Positions 1 to 11,449 of a stretch of DNA of 64,000 nt are shown here, in pieces. How positions within the stretch are numbered: the stretch's first letter is position 1; each line of letters starts with the position of its first letter. Source of the stretch: Arctopsyche grandis (Eukaryota; Arthropoda; Insecta; Trichoptera; Hydropsychidae); contig NC_135356.1 in the NCBI RefSeq assembly GCF_051622035.1, forward strand, positions 20,449,685 through 20,513,684, in the 5' to 3' direction. Made by a program: the position numbers and the translations under genes. The notes beneath the pieces are model-generated. The model did no database searches and was not told the origin of the DNA. It was given only the letters and a program-made list of their open reading frames with translations.

Positions 1-1014
1 GCTCAAATGCCATAGTTGTTTATTTGTTTACGTTTTAAGCTATTTATTATTTTATAGTTGTGGATTATTATTATACTATTTGTTAGTTTATTTATTACAA
101 TCAAAAAAATTTCGACTGCAGAAGAATAACAAAGAGTCTTGTTGGAGTTGCAAAGTTGTTGTTCGACTGTCAAGTATTTAATGAACTATTCGAGTCACAC
201 GTGAACAGTATTTATACCTTGTCATTATTGCATACGATGCGGACGTCCAGGGCTTCTCAACCCACAATATGTTCGTGGCGCAATATAATAACGAAAAAAG
301 TTGCGCAACCGCGATCCCATTTCGTACAATGATATTGTAATTGAGAGGAGATGCACGGAGCAAGGTCATAAGTGGCATACATTTACTGAGAATTCTAATA
401 GACCTAATTAAACAGAATATGTATTAAGATCATGAGTTTTACATTTTACAAGTCGAAATTCGGATGCTAAAAATAAACGGTCAGCTATCCATTTGAGATA
501 AACTTCATATAATTCGCAATGATGAAAGAAATGGATGTCAATCATATTGAAAATCATTCCAATGATTCGAAAATGGAAATGTAATGGTGAAGTTCCATCA
601 CTTCATTCTTCCCTAGCACTTTTTAGTATAACCTTTTCTCATATGTACCTACACATGTCTTGTATAAACTATGGAAGAGTAGCTTTTGCAATTCGTTTTA
701 TTTCCTTCTGAAGTGAAATACATAATAAGATTACAAAATGTTGTGCGAGTTGCTATTTAATTTTTTAATAAGATAATCGATTTTTTTAATTTAATTTTAG
801 CGAAAAAACTGGGGTATAAGATTTGTTTTCAAAATAAATAAAAAGCGTACAAAACGCAAACATATCTAATATAGTCTACGATGTGATTTATTATTATTGA
901 CTTTGAATTTCACAGAAAAAAATGTACTTTGGTATACATACACATGTATACGGAATGAAAATTAGTAAACTTTATGTACATATGTATGTATGTATGTATT
1001 GTATATATGTACAT
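1..1014. other. AT-rich intergenic DNA, no gene seen
   Basis: No open frame here resembles a known protein and none has plausible exon structure. A short stretch near 250 reads CAGGGCTTCTCAACCC, which resembles a hAT-type transposon end, but I found no partner terminus. The rest is AT-rich sequence with TATGTATG-type simple repeats near 980-1015. Confidence 0.6.
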
Positions 1015-1150
1015 ATGTAGTAGCAATTGATGAAGTTTTTTGATCATGCGAAAATTTGACTGATTTGAACTGAGAATCGATCACTGATCACGTATCCATG
1101 GTTATAAAAAATGTGTGTGTGTTTGTGTATTTTTTTATGTTCATTTGTCG
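1015..1150 (+). repeat. Interspersed repeat family R1, copy 1 (partial)
   Basis: The block runs from GTAGCAATTGATGAAG through GATCACTGATCACGT to a TGTG-rich tract. The same order of motifs recurs near 2525-2720 in the same orientation, and inverted near 37500-37670 and 51560-51720. Four copies in one window show a dispersed repeat family. No coding potential or terminal structure is visible, so the class is unknown. Confidence 0.6.
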
Positions 1151-1577
1151 CATATCCAATTTTTTGATATTAAAATAAAATATGCTTACTTATGTACATA
1201 CATATGTATGTAGAAAGGCTTTCTCGCAAATTCGTTGTATATTGAATTAGTTGATTGTATCAGTTTGTTCATAGATGGTGCTATTGTATTGTAGTTTAAT
1301 TTTATTATAATATTTAGTACTAAGGTACAAAAGTTTAACTATAGGTGTCGCCTTGGAGCAACCTGTAATTTTTTTCTATCCTCCTTCTGGTGCCATCTTA
1401 TCAATCTCTGATAAATCATCACCAATAATGTTTCTTTTCTTCAGGTCATGTACAGGCACTATTCCATCTCCAAGTGAATTGGTCTTCTGAATCAGACTGA
1501 TATTAAGACTACTAACTCGTGAGGCTTTTTCTTTGGTGAGTTGTATCTAACAACTGTATGGCTTCTAAATACATATG

Positions 1578-2140
1578 TGTTTGACGGACATTTGACCGAA
1601 TGGACACTTGACCGAACGAACACTAAGCCAACCCACATTTGGCCGAATGAAATTTTAATAAGGTCGAGGTGATTTCTGAATAATGTATCTGTTTTATGTA
1701 ATTTCGATGCTTCTTCTTGGTCTAGTGCCTAAATCAGTTAATGGAGGTTGACAATCATGTTTCCAATGATTGTTGGCTGCCTCAGGTTTTCCGGTCAGGA
1801 CGTCCTTCTTCTTTCGGGGCTTCTCCTTCCGCAGATCTTTCCTTAGATAATGAGATGCAGGAGTTGATACGTCTCGGGGTGTCCCATTACGTGACCAAAG
1901 TATTCAAGTTTTCGACTCTTGATGGTCTTGGCGATGTCTTTTGTTTTCTTCATTCGAGACAAAACAAAATTACATATTTGCAAAATCTCGATACCAAAAG
2001 TCCATCAGCCTAATGTCCATCGGCCTATTGTCCGTTCGGCCAAATGTCCGTTCGGTCTAATGTCCGTTCGGCCTAATGTCCGTTCGGCCAAACGTCGGTC
2101 AGCCTAACGTCCGTTGGCCAAGTGTCCTTTCGGGCAAAAG
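1578..2140. mobile_element. Foldback-like element with inverted minisatellite ends
   Basis: Both ends are short arrays of a roughly 18-20 bp unit related to TTTGGCCGAACGGACA. The left array (about 1580-1655) runs in one orientation and the right array (about 2005-2135) in the opposite one, so the ends can fold back on each other. Terminal arrays of direct repeats in inverted orientation are the hallmark of foldback-type elements, although spread by another route is possible. The interior (1740-1950) holds an antisense fragment of a LINE reverse transcriptase. No target-site duplication was identified. Confidence 0.55.
1741..1946 (-). pseudogene. Degenerate LINE reverse-transcriptase C-terminal fragment
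   Basis: Read on the minus strand this gives SRKLEYFGHVM, then a stop, GKICGRRS, a second stop and ENLRQ. This lines up with the LINE fragment at 48.0-48.6 kb, which reads RRKLEYFGHVM, GKIVGQRS and KNLRQW, so both derive from the same or a closely related non-LTR family. The two in-frame stops and the small size show it is dead. It lies entirely between the inverted arrays of the foldback-like element. The 90-residue plus-strand frame over the same bases is a shadow of it. Confidence 0.65.
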
Positions 2141-2514
2141 TTTGTTTACAACATACATATACATATATACATAATACGGGGTGTCAGCGCTCTATGGTAG
2201 AAATTAATGGATAGTATATGTATGTACATATATACAAGTATTAGAGTAATTCTATTCAAGTTGTATTACACCTTTTAAATTTTTTTATACATTTTATTTT
2301 TTGATAATAAGTTTTTTCTTGAATAACGGAATGTAAATTTTATTTTTAAGTTTCAGGGAGAATATATTTTGTTTTGATTATGCTTGTATGGCTCGTTTGT
2401 AGTTGTTTTAATGAGAAATATTTTTTCCGACAAAGCGTGTCATTTAATTTTGTGTGAAAAATTTTAATTTAGTATTCATTGTTTTACTTATTTCCCTGAA
2501 ATTTTTTACTTTAT

Positions 2515-3570
2515 ATATGTATGTTCGTAGTAACAATAGATGAAGTTTTGTGATCTTGCGAGAATTCTAACTCGTGATTTTTACTGATTCGAACTCAATC
2601 AATCACGTTTTCATGATCTAGAAAAATGTGTGTGTGTGTGTGCGCGTGTGTACGTGCGTGTGTGTGTGTGTGTGTGTGTGTGTCTGTCTGTCTGTCTGTG
2701 TATCTGCGTGTTTGTGTATTTTGGGGATTTAATTTTTTGAATTCAATTATCTCCTAAACCTAACTGAACAGGACCGAAGTTTTTTAACCTAATATTTTTT
2801 GAATATTTTTACCCGAGTCGGAAATGGTACTTTTACTCTAGAGAATCGAAGTTTTTTAAGGTTTTTCTCAGAAAATTTTTATTTTATTGAACTGAAATTT
2901 CAAATCCAAAAGTTTAAGCTTAATGCCAAGTTATGTATAAAATTTGGTGAAACCGAAAATGGCAGCTTACTCCTGTTCGATTTTTCTTCCACTATTTTTT
3001 TCGACCCCTTAAACACGTGTGCTCTTTACGAAAAAAATCAAGTGTTATTCTAGTATCAATATGATGAAAATAAAAAATCACTAAATTTAATAAACAGGAA
3101 GTGAGATTTTTTCCTCTTAGAAAGTTGAAAAATGTTGTGGCCACTATTCTGTCCACACCCCTGAACGTGTCAAGCTGAAAATTTATATTTGTATTCTTTA
3201 TGTACTAACTTAGAGCTGATAAGGTTTTGGTCAGAATTCGAAACCGGAAGTAGTAGTAGTTTTCTTTTAAACAATATATTTCATTATTTAATTTAAACCT
3301 TTTAAATTATTTTTATTTAATGTGTATAATACTGATAGTGATTTTAAGTAATGAAATTTTTTAACAAAATCCGCCAGCCGGAAGTAGAACGTTTGTCTTG
3401 TGCAAGTTTCCATACATTTGCCCTCAATTTGTATCGAAAATTCTATCAAAGCTATTAGTATAATAATAATACTGCCGGTATATGTGAATGTGTCTGTACG
3501 TTTCAATATTGAATATTGTTTTGTGACCTTCTTATATTCCTCAAATACATAGATAAAGTCATGGGTTGGT
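2515..3570 (+). repeat. Interspersed repeat family R1, longest copy
   Basis: This copy begins with the GTAACAATAGATGAAG block, passes through a (GT)n tract at about 2627-2700, and ends near ATAAAGTCATGGGTTGGTCAC at about 3545-3575. An inverted copy at 37020-37670 carries the same end motifs (GTGACCAACCCATGACTTTA). The family is therefore at least about 1 kb long and this copy is the fullest. No terminal inverted repeat, poly(A) tail or protein was recognised. The small open frames inside look fortuitous. Confidence 0.6.
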
Positions 3571-4302
3571 CACATCCGAATTTTTTTCTTTACTTGTTTT
3601 TCCCACGAAGGTCAGTGTTTAGGGCGCAAAACTGAATTTAATTTTCTTATGTCTTTTTGTCCTATAAATACACACACCAAATATAGAAAAAATCATGTAT
3701 ATAATATGTATGTACATGGGTACATATAACGCTTGTTGTTTTGGTAACGAAACCCACATATACCATACAAAAAATTTTATGAAAATCTATATAAATTCTT
3801 CCCACATTAATTGCATGTCGATTTTGATGTATGTATGTATGTACATAAATATGTATGCGCGAGTATATATTTTAAAATCTATTCCCTTCCACTGATATCT
3901 TCAAATGCATATATAAAGTATACATGTACATACATACATACACAAATCTATTTTATTTTCAATGCAATGATTGCGAAATCGAATATTACATATACATATG
4001 TGTATATAAAAACGGAAGGGATGTATGTATGCATGTTTGTATGTTTGTATGTATGAATGTATGTGCGAGTGCATCAACAAGTATGGAGATTTCAAAAAAC
4101 AAATTTTAGAATACCAGAAGTACACGTTATGCATACGGATGTGGCGTGTCGACCGATCGTGTCGAAGAGACGCGGGGAATTGGGGTAGCGGAGAAGTGAA
4201 GGGGGTGTGTGGAGCGTCTGACATGTGCTCCTGATATTGAGCACTTGCGTTGAAACGGGTGACATCAGCACCAGATGCGCTGCGTGGGAGCATACACACT
4301 AG
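3571..4302. other. Intergenic simple-repeat-rich DNA
   Basis: ATGTATGT, TACATA and related simple repeats dominate. The small frames here (for example the MYVCMYV-type peptides) are translations of tetranucleotide repeats. GC content rises at about 4130-4280 without a recognisable protein. No RNA gene was seen. Confidence 0.55.
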
Positions 4303-5425
4303 GGTTTCTGATTTCCCGGACTTTTTCAATTCCCTGGATACGGGACGGAGCCTGGAATCGTTTCCGGGATGCCCGGGATCCCGGGACGTGTAAAAAAACA
4401 TTTTTTTTTCAATTTAATATATATTTTATTACTAAAAACAATAATTATGTATTTAGAAAATATAAAAAAAAAGTAAATATTGCATGATACATCTATTAAC
4501 TGGAAAAAAACTATTAACTTGGTTTTATTATTAAAAGGGAATTTTTTTTTTTTTAATTATCGGTTTTTTCTCCTATCAGTATGTATATTTTAATTTCTTT
4601 TTTAAAGTCGAGGTTATTTTTATTTACGTTGTTTTGTATATTTGTCTTTGATAACTCCTTATTTAATTCTTCATTCATCGTCAAACACACAATTGTTTCA
4701 TCTTCATCCGAATCTTCTACCATTGTGGAATCGTCAATACAAGAAGGATATACTCGCTTCATAATAGTTTCACCCTAGGATACACATTTGCTTTTATTAC
4801 AACACTCAAGAATGTTTTGTTCGGCATAAAATTAGAATTATTTAAGTTTCAGGCTTCCTCTTTCTTCGATCTTAATTTTCAATTCTCGGAATAATTTATC
4901 GGTAAGCTCAACTCCTTCGGTATTGAGATTTTCCAAAAATAGAATAATAAGAATCGATTTTGGCCATTATGCTCATTAAACTTCCACGTTCGGGGAATGC
5001 GCTGTACTTAATGCTAAACAACAAACATTTTGAGAATAATTTGTTTCAGGCTTCCTCTTTCTTCGATTTTAATTTTCAATTCTCGGAATAATTTATCGGT
5101 AATGAGATTTTCAATTCTCGGAATAATTTATCGGTAATAAGTCCTTCGGTATTGAGATTTTCCAAAAATAGAATTATAAGAATCGATTTTGGCCATTACG
5201 CTCATAAAACTTATATGCACGTTCGGGGAATGCGCTGTACTTAGTGCTAATCAACAAACCTTTTGAGATTATATTACAATTCTTTGTGTATTTGATTTAT
5301 TATTTCAGACGTGAAAATGTTGTATATTTTCAAAAATTTTTTAAATCCAATTCCCGGGATTCGAGGTAAGAATTTCCGGGAAACGGGATAACAAAACAAT
5401 GAATTCCCGGGAATGTCTCGGGAAT
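4303..5425 (-). mobile_element. Decayed hAT-like element with CCCGGGA-rich ends
   Basis: Both flanks are rich in TTCCCGGGA-type motifs (about 4310-4385 and 5345-5430) facing each other, as in many insect hAT elements. The interior is AT-rich and on the minus strand resembles protein in pieces, such as a YSAFPER segment and a TDKLFRELKI segment. A stretch of about 50 bp (CAGGCTTCCTCTTTCTTCGA onward) occurs at 4850 and 5048 with a further partial copy at about 5103, so there is internal tandem duplication. I could not fix the exact ends or a target duplication. Confidence 0.45.
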
Positions 5426-7440
5426 TCATTTCATTTTTTCACCGATAACAGTCGGTCTGTCAAAGAGATGGCTGCATACGTAATGGCATAGTAAACAAGA
5501 TCATGGTGAACAGACGGAGTGAGAATGAGATGGCCGTATACGTAATGCCCGGAGCGCATCATCGGTTTACGGAAAATCTGTGAACGAGTTGTCAGGTAAC
5601 CTATCAATTCCTTTCCGAAGTTAACGGGCACAACACTAATACATTATATATCATGGAACAATATATCAACCCGTAAGAAAAAATAAGCAAAAAAAATCTT
5701 CATCAATAGCACTGAATGTTAAAAATTATTATTGGAGCAGGGCGAATTTGAACCATTGAATTCAAACATGATAATGATTTTTGTTAGTTTCCTCTCGTTT
5801 ATGACATGAGCGTTTAAAAAAATTGCGAATTTTTTACAGACCTCTGGTATTTGCAGTCGTAGAGTATAAAATATAGTAAAGAATAAAATGATTGTTGTAC
5901 TATGCACGTATGTATTTAGATTACGCAACATGCTTATTCGACATTAACAAATGGATGAATTTATAAATCCCAAACTGGGTTTTCTGTACCTGTGTAAAAT
6001 TTATCACACGAACTACATATCATACCTATATTGCATAATATTACTGTACAAATGCTTTTACATCATACATATTTTAAGCACGCACATCATATGTAGTTTA
6101 TGTTTAATTTTTGTATACATATGAATGTGTGTATATAATAATTATAGAGCTTAATTTTTGGTAAACTTTATCAACTTGACACGATTCGCCGATTCGTAAT
6201 CGGTCGTCGCTTTGACATCGTTGCTGCTCGCTTTACACGCGCCATTTTAAATTACGCAAAAATCAACCAGTTCACGTATTCTTTTTCCAATTATTTTCGA
6301 AATGAAAATATTGTACGTTAGCTTGCTGGTACCGCTACGAAGCTGTTGGGTTTTTCTGAATACAACTGATGATTTCTATCTGGACTGTGTTCGATTGCAA
6401 AAAAAGGAGACATGTTTGAGAAGTCACGTGAAAATTTGTATGCATCGTTTTGTTTTATTTTATTTTTTTTACGACTCTACATTATCACAGAAGCATTGCA
6501 CAATAACAAAATGATTTACTTCAGGAACCGACCACATATTAACAATGAGCCTAATATGACCTCGCATTTGTCTATTCGATACTGCGTCATCCTGTAAAAT
6601 AGTTTAAATTTGTAACTTAAAACGAACGCGAATTTGAAAATTCAAATTTGATGGACTTCCCAGCGACATCATCATTTGATAGAAAAAAAAAGAAATTGTA
6701 TACAAATGTTTTTAAAATAACTTCTTTTGTTTGGTTTTCCATTTTTAGTTTTAATCGAAGGAAAGCCGAAAATATCGACAAACTTAAACATACATAAAAC
6801 ATAAAAACAATTTATATTTCTTTCATGAAACATGTGTACTTTTAAAAACCCTATAAAAGTTCCATTCAACGCTATTAATAATGCAATGTAAACCTTTTTA
6901 GGAAAATTAATATTTGGTCATTGTTTAGCCATACAATCGAGCTATGTATGTATGTATTTTTGGACTATTGTAGTATTTTTATTAGTCTTACGAAAATAGC
7001 TTGATCTACATATTCTGGGGTTGTCTTTTGAATTTATACGAAGGCAATTTCTTGAATTAAGTCAAATTTATCGTACCGATTCAATTATATGTAGGTATAC
7101 ACATGTGTGAAAAACATCAACATAGTAATGAATCTTCATATTAAGTTGACAAAGTAGTCATTGAACATTTTTTGCATTTAGTGCGCAAAACACTCGTCAG
7201 TGATGATAAACTCAGGGTCGCGTTGCCACTAGGTCATATGTATGTACAATGAGATAATAGCTTTTTGACATTTGACAGACTTGAACCTTCCATTGAGCGA
7301 ATGAGTGTCACTGAAAACAACATACATATGTAATATTATATGTACGTGTATACATATGTATATGTGTAGAGGGGGGCGTTGAATAAGTTACTGGAAAATG
7401 CAGAAAACAACAATTTTGCGTTTCATTTAAGTTGAAACAT
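5426..7440. other. Intergenic, no supported gene
   Basis: Mostly AT-rich DNA. A 70-residue open frame at 6302-6514 starts after a modestly GC-richer stretch, but it matches nothing I recognise and lacks a convincing signal peptide or splice context. I see no element termini here. Confidence 0.5.
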
Positions 7441-7559
7441 TTTATCCATGATCAATGGTCTTTTTGGTGATTGAGTCAGTTGCAGGTCGTCGCAGATGTT
7501 TGTAGGAGGGCACGTGCCTCACTTCGAGACCATTTTCAGGATGAGAGTGGCCTCCCTAC

Positions 7560-7791
7560 GTCGTCGTGTATTTTATTTTGTCTGCTTTTAACATCAGAAT
7601 CCGCCTTCTATTCCGCAGTGCACCAGCGGCAAGCTGCACACGCCTGGAAATATTCTCCTTTGACATTTTAACTATGTTTATGTATGTATATGATCACAAT
7701 AAGTTATAGCGAAAAGTGGTATAAAGAGAGGTATAGACAGTTTGAACTGAATCAAAAACCGGAACGAAAAAAATAACGGTTTGGGTCCCTG
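7560..7791. mobile_element. hAT-like fragment, copy 1 of the CAGGGACCC family
   Basis: The right edge reads ACGGTTTGGGTCCCTG; in reverse this is CAGGGACCCAAACCGT, a hAT-like terminus. The adjacent block AAGTTATAGCGAAAAG ... AGAGGTATAGACAG recurs inverted at about 13349-13390. The stretch ATCAGAATCCGCCTTCTATT recurs at about 52753 as AGAATCCGCCTTTTCACACG. Three loci thus share one family. Left end and target duplication were not found. Confidence 0.45.
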
Positions 7792-7954
7792 GTATTTACA
7801 TTAAATACATCATCTATGGTTAAACATTGTACACTAGTATTGTAAATATTATACAAGGCACATAAAACATCGATATACAGAGAAATATGTATGTATATGG
7901 ACAAATTTGCAACATTTATACAAATCAGAAATTCGAGATGCTGAAGAATTAGAA

Positions 7955-8100
7955 ATTTTGCGAGAAAATGGGTAAAGTTGCCAATTCGTTGGAACCGTTT
8001 TAATGAAAATCAGATAAATTGGCAAATTCTCATAGGAAGCGATCGACCTGTAGTCACATAACCACGATCTGGCCAGCAGCAACCGGTGGGAATGAACCCG
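7955..8100 (-). mobile_element. SINE copy (tRNA-derived type), minus strand
   Basis: On the minus strand it starts near a box-B-like GGGTTCATTCCC (8082-8094), passes GCTGGCCAGATCGTG and TGACTACAGGTCGATCGC, and ends with AACGGTTCCAACGAATTGGC. The same order is seen in the copies at 62009-62165 and 63400-63493. A split pol III promoter (boxes A and B) is typical of tRNA-derived SINEs. Here box A is missing or decayed, so this copy is probably 5'-truncated. Confidence 0.55.
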
Positions 8101-8248
8101 TGACCACTTATTATTATATCATTTTATTATATTTATTTGTTTTATCATTCATTTGTATTATCTATACATACATATATTATTTATATGGACAGTGGGTATT
8201 GCACAATTTTTCCTATCGTCTGGAATAAAAAGTTATTATTATTATTTA

Positions 8249-9037
8249 GTATATTATATAAGAAGCTTATATTAAGAATCTTTCGTGATATTGAATAGTT
8301 TCTAATAGATTTGAAGTATTTAGGCTTGCCAGACGTCCCGATTTTGCGCTTCTGATTCCGGCGTCCCGAAAGGACCTTCGGGACAGCCAAATGTCCCGGT
8401 TTTAGGTAACTACTTATTGACCTCTCACTTAGGACACTACGAAACACAGTTAGGAAACTACAAAAAAATGCATGGATCTCAATCTCACGTGGATCCACAT
8501 CCATGGTTAAAAAAGCGAGATTGAAAAATCAGACGAAAAAATCGAAAGCGAAGTAAGAAGAGGCTAGTAATAATAAAAATAGCAAGGTTTTTCTCAATCT
8601 TCTTGGGCAATATATAATTAATTTCATCTAATATTAAAATAATACTAACTACATAAACTGGAAAAAAAAAGAATGGAAATACTAGTTTATAATAGGAAGG
8701 ATCTTAAATGTATTTTGTTAAGTTGACACTTTTTATAAGGTTTTTTTTTAATCATTCTTGCAATATCTGTGCCTATGTACCTTCTGTAATTCTTGTTTTA
8801 ATTTTTTATTTATTTCATAAGCTTAAAAGCCACAGCGCCCAAATCTTTTGTGGAATGTAATAATAATGTATACAAGCAAATGAACAAATACGATTTCGGA
8901 TGGTACATGGTGGGGGGGGGGGAGGCAATTAAAATGTTGCGGTTTGGATATCAACAAATCTGGCAGCTCTATATAAGAAGCTTATATTAAGAACCTTCCG
9001 TGATTTTGAATGGTTTCTAATAGATTTGAAGTATTTT
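8249..9037. repeat. Direct duplication of about 75 bp flanking 640 bp
   Basis: A block starting TATATAAGAAGCTTATATTA and ending AGATTTGAAGTATTT occurs at about 8252-8321 and again at about 8969-9035 with a few differences. The intervening DNA begins with GCCAGACGTCCCGATTTT and contains a run of G at about 8911. Such long flanking copies are too long for a transposase target duplication; they look like a local duplication or the ends of an unrecognised element. Confidence 0.5.
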
Positions 9038-11041
9038 GTGCGTATGTATGTATAGTCACCCTCCTACATATAATAAGCTGGATCGGTTTAGCGAATGGGC
9101 TTAAACAGAAAAGAAAAGAAAATTAAACTTAATAACTGGTTATATCCGGTGTAATATTTTCTTGCAATTTCAATGTTATTCTTTTACTTTCTCAATTTTT
9201 CCCGTTTTCTAGCAGAATACATCCACCGCGTTATAAGGGTGTTGATTGGAGTTGAATGACATCTACCTACTATACGTATATTGCATTCTGTCCCAGACTG
9301 CTTTACGTCATCGACTTTAGTGAGTCTTTAATTAATATTATGTATTATATGTATTATGAGCATTTATAAGGATTGTAAATAGGTTTTTGAGCTCTTTTTC
9401 CTATTATGCTGTAGATTAACATTAGAATAATATAATACTATGATTACTAACCAAATTAAATTAAATTGTAAAATAGAAAATAATCAGTAGATCAGTAGCT
9501 ATTAAAATAGATATAAGATGTATTGTGAACATAATTTCGTAATAATAAAAAGCATTTAAAAATCAAAATCAAATACTGTCCCAGACGCATTACACTATTG
9601 TCTCTGTATTTAGCTTTCATTTTGATTATTAATATTTACAATAAAATAACTTGACAGTTAAGTCAAGTCCTTTATATTTCTTGACGGGTACATTAAAAAG
9701 TTTTTGCAGGTCATACATATGTTGAATGCTATCATTTGCCGTTCAGGCTATCAATTGATATTCGATTATCACTTTCCACTATGCATTTGTATGTAGTTTG
9801 CACAGCATAGATAGTTTCCTTTGTAATTGAAAACATATCTATCTGTCCATCTGCGATGGCTTTAATTATGTCAGGTTTTTTGACCCAATTTAATTAAGAA
9901 TTTAATTGTAGTGCGCACTATAAATTTAGCTGTATTACGTAATGTTTGCAGGTCAAACTGACATAACACCACGTGCAAGTATAAATTGTACAACACTGTT
10001 GCGAATGTTGCAAGTATTCCATTGTTCAAAATATCCCTTTAAATGGCCTAGAACGGCCAGACATCATATATTTGAATTTTTAAGAACACAATTCGACTTA
10101 TGGTTTAACGTAATACATACATAAATAGCAATAAATGTCAGTGGCCAGTGCATATTTCCACGTTATTGGTAGCCGCGTATTTTCTTAAGCTCCTTCAAAT
10201 GCATCAGGTTTCATACAATTTCTAAGAATTCATTTCGTTAACAACAAATGCTTTTCATGCTGATGACCGCATATATTGAATACATCTCAATTTTTATGCT
10301 GGAATATCGAAGAATGTATAATAAACGGCAGCGGTGGGTACTTACTTATTAATTTCTCTATTTACAACAAGTGCAATCGTTTGATATCAGAAATTCGTCA
10401 CTGGGTTTGTTCGAATCGATTGACATTTTCTTCTCGGATTCTTCGAATAAAAATCGATATTGAATTGTGATTATTGAAGATCTCTCGAGATATTCTGCTC
10501 GAGATAGCAGTATCAAGGAAAAAATATTAAAAAATAACATATTAGATATCATTTTAAATAATACGAAGTGGTTCACAGGATGGTTATATAAATAAAACAG
10601 TACTTCATCAGTTTTTTGTATGAATATTGTTTATTGACATAGAAATAAAGGTAAAAGTATGCCATTTTGAAATGTTTATGTGCAGAAAATTATATCACAC
10701 AAATGATGACCGTTTTTACGAACTCGCGCTTGAAGGCGTTTTCTCGGTGTTTCTTCGTTGATTTGTTCGATTTTTTTTTATTCGTATTGCAGTCTTCAGT
10801 TCCTTTATTGACTTTTCGTACACGTGTGCCTCATAAATAAAAAAGTCACACACGGAAAGGTCATTTTACCAACACTTGTTTAACAGTTTACGAACAGTTG
10901 CTTTATTTATTTATTTAAAGTTTGGACTATTGTAGAATTACAGGAATTCCTAATGCGCCACAATGGTCAAAAATATAACAGAAAAGAAAAGAAACAAAAT
11001 AATAACTAAAGAAATTAGACATAACAAAAACAAAATATATA
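9038..11041. other. AT-rich intergenic DNA, no gene
   Basis: No protein family was recognised. The sequences CTGTCCCAGACTGC (about 9290) and CTGTCCCAGACGCAT (about 9577) bracket an AT-rich tract that ends in AATAAAAAGCATTT, which could be the 3' untranslated tail of a LINE, but there is no coding remnant to confirm it. No structural RNA was seen. Confidence 0.45.
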
Positions 11042-11449
11042 CAACCTTGACCAAAAGTCTGAAGCACCCCGTTTTTTTTGTTGATATTTTTGAAATGGGA
11101 CATTTTACAAACGCTTGGATCAGAATTATGTATCTGTAACACATATTTCGAGAATATGAAACGGTAAAAATCCTTTTTTTTGTTTATGTAGATGAAAGAG
11201 AGCATTTCTGTACTTTGGCTCATACTAGCGAAAGCTGTCGTGGTAGTTTGTCGAGTTGTAACTATTGACGATTTGTGTTTATTCACCAAATTTTTTTTTA
11301 ATTATTTCATTTATCATCAAATTTAATTAAAATGTCACAAAATCGCGAATTGGAAGAATGACAACGAGCAAATATTATCGTATGTAAAATGTCCTATTTC
11401 AAAAATATCAACAAAAAAATGGGGTGCTTCAGACTTTTGGCCAAGGCTG
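11042..11449 (+). mobile_element. Tc1/mariner-like deletion derivative
   Basis: The termini are CAACCTTGACCAAAAGTCTG on the left and, inverted on the right, CAGCCTTGGCCAAAAGTCTG. Both continue into AAGCACCCC, and TA flanks each side (TATATA before, TATATA after), as expected for Tc1/mariner insertion at TA. Near the right end an ATG opens a peptide MSQNRELEE, then a TGA, then QRANIIV. This looks like the first residues of a Tc1-type transposase with its helix-turn-helix start, one Trp codon turned to stop, and the rest deleted. It is therefore a 408-bp non-autonomous remnant. Confidence 0.75.

Noticed and set aside
6302-6514. 70-codon frame preceded by a GC-richer stretch
   Set aside because: No known motif, no clear signal peptide and no splice or poly(A) context.
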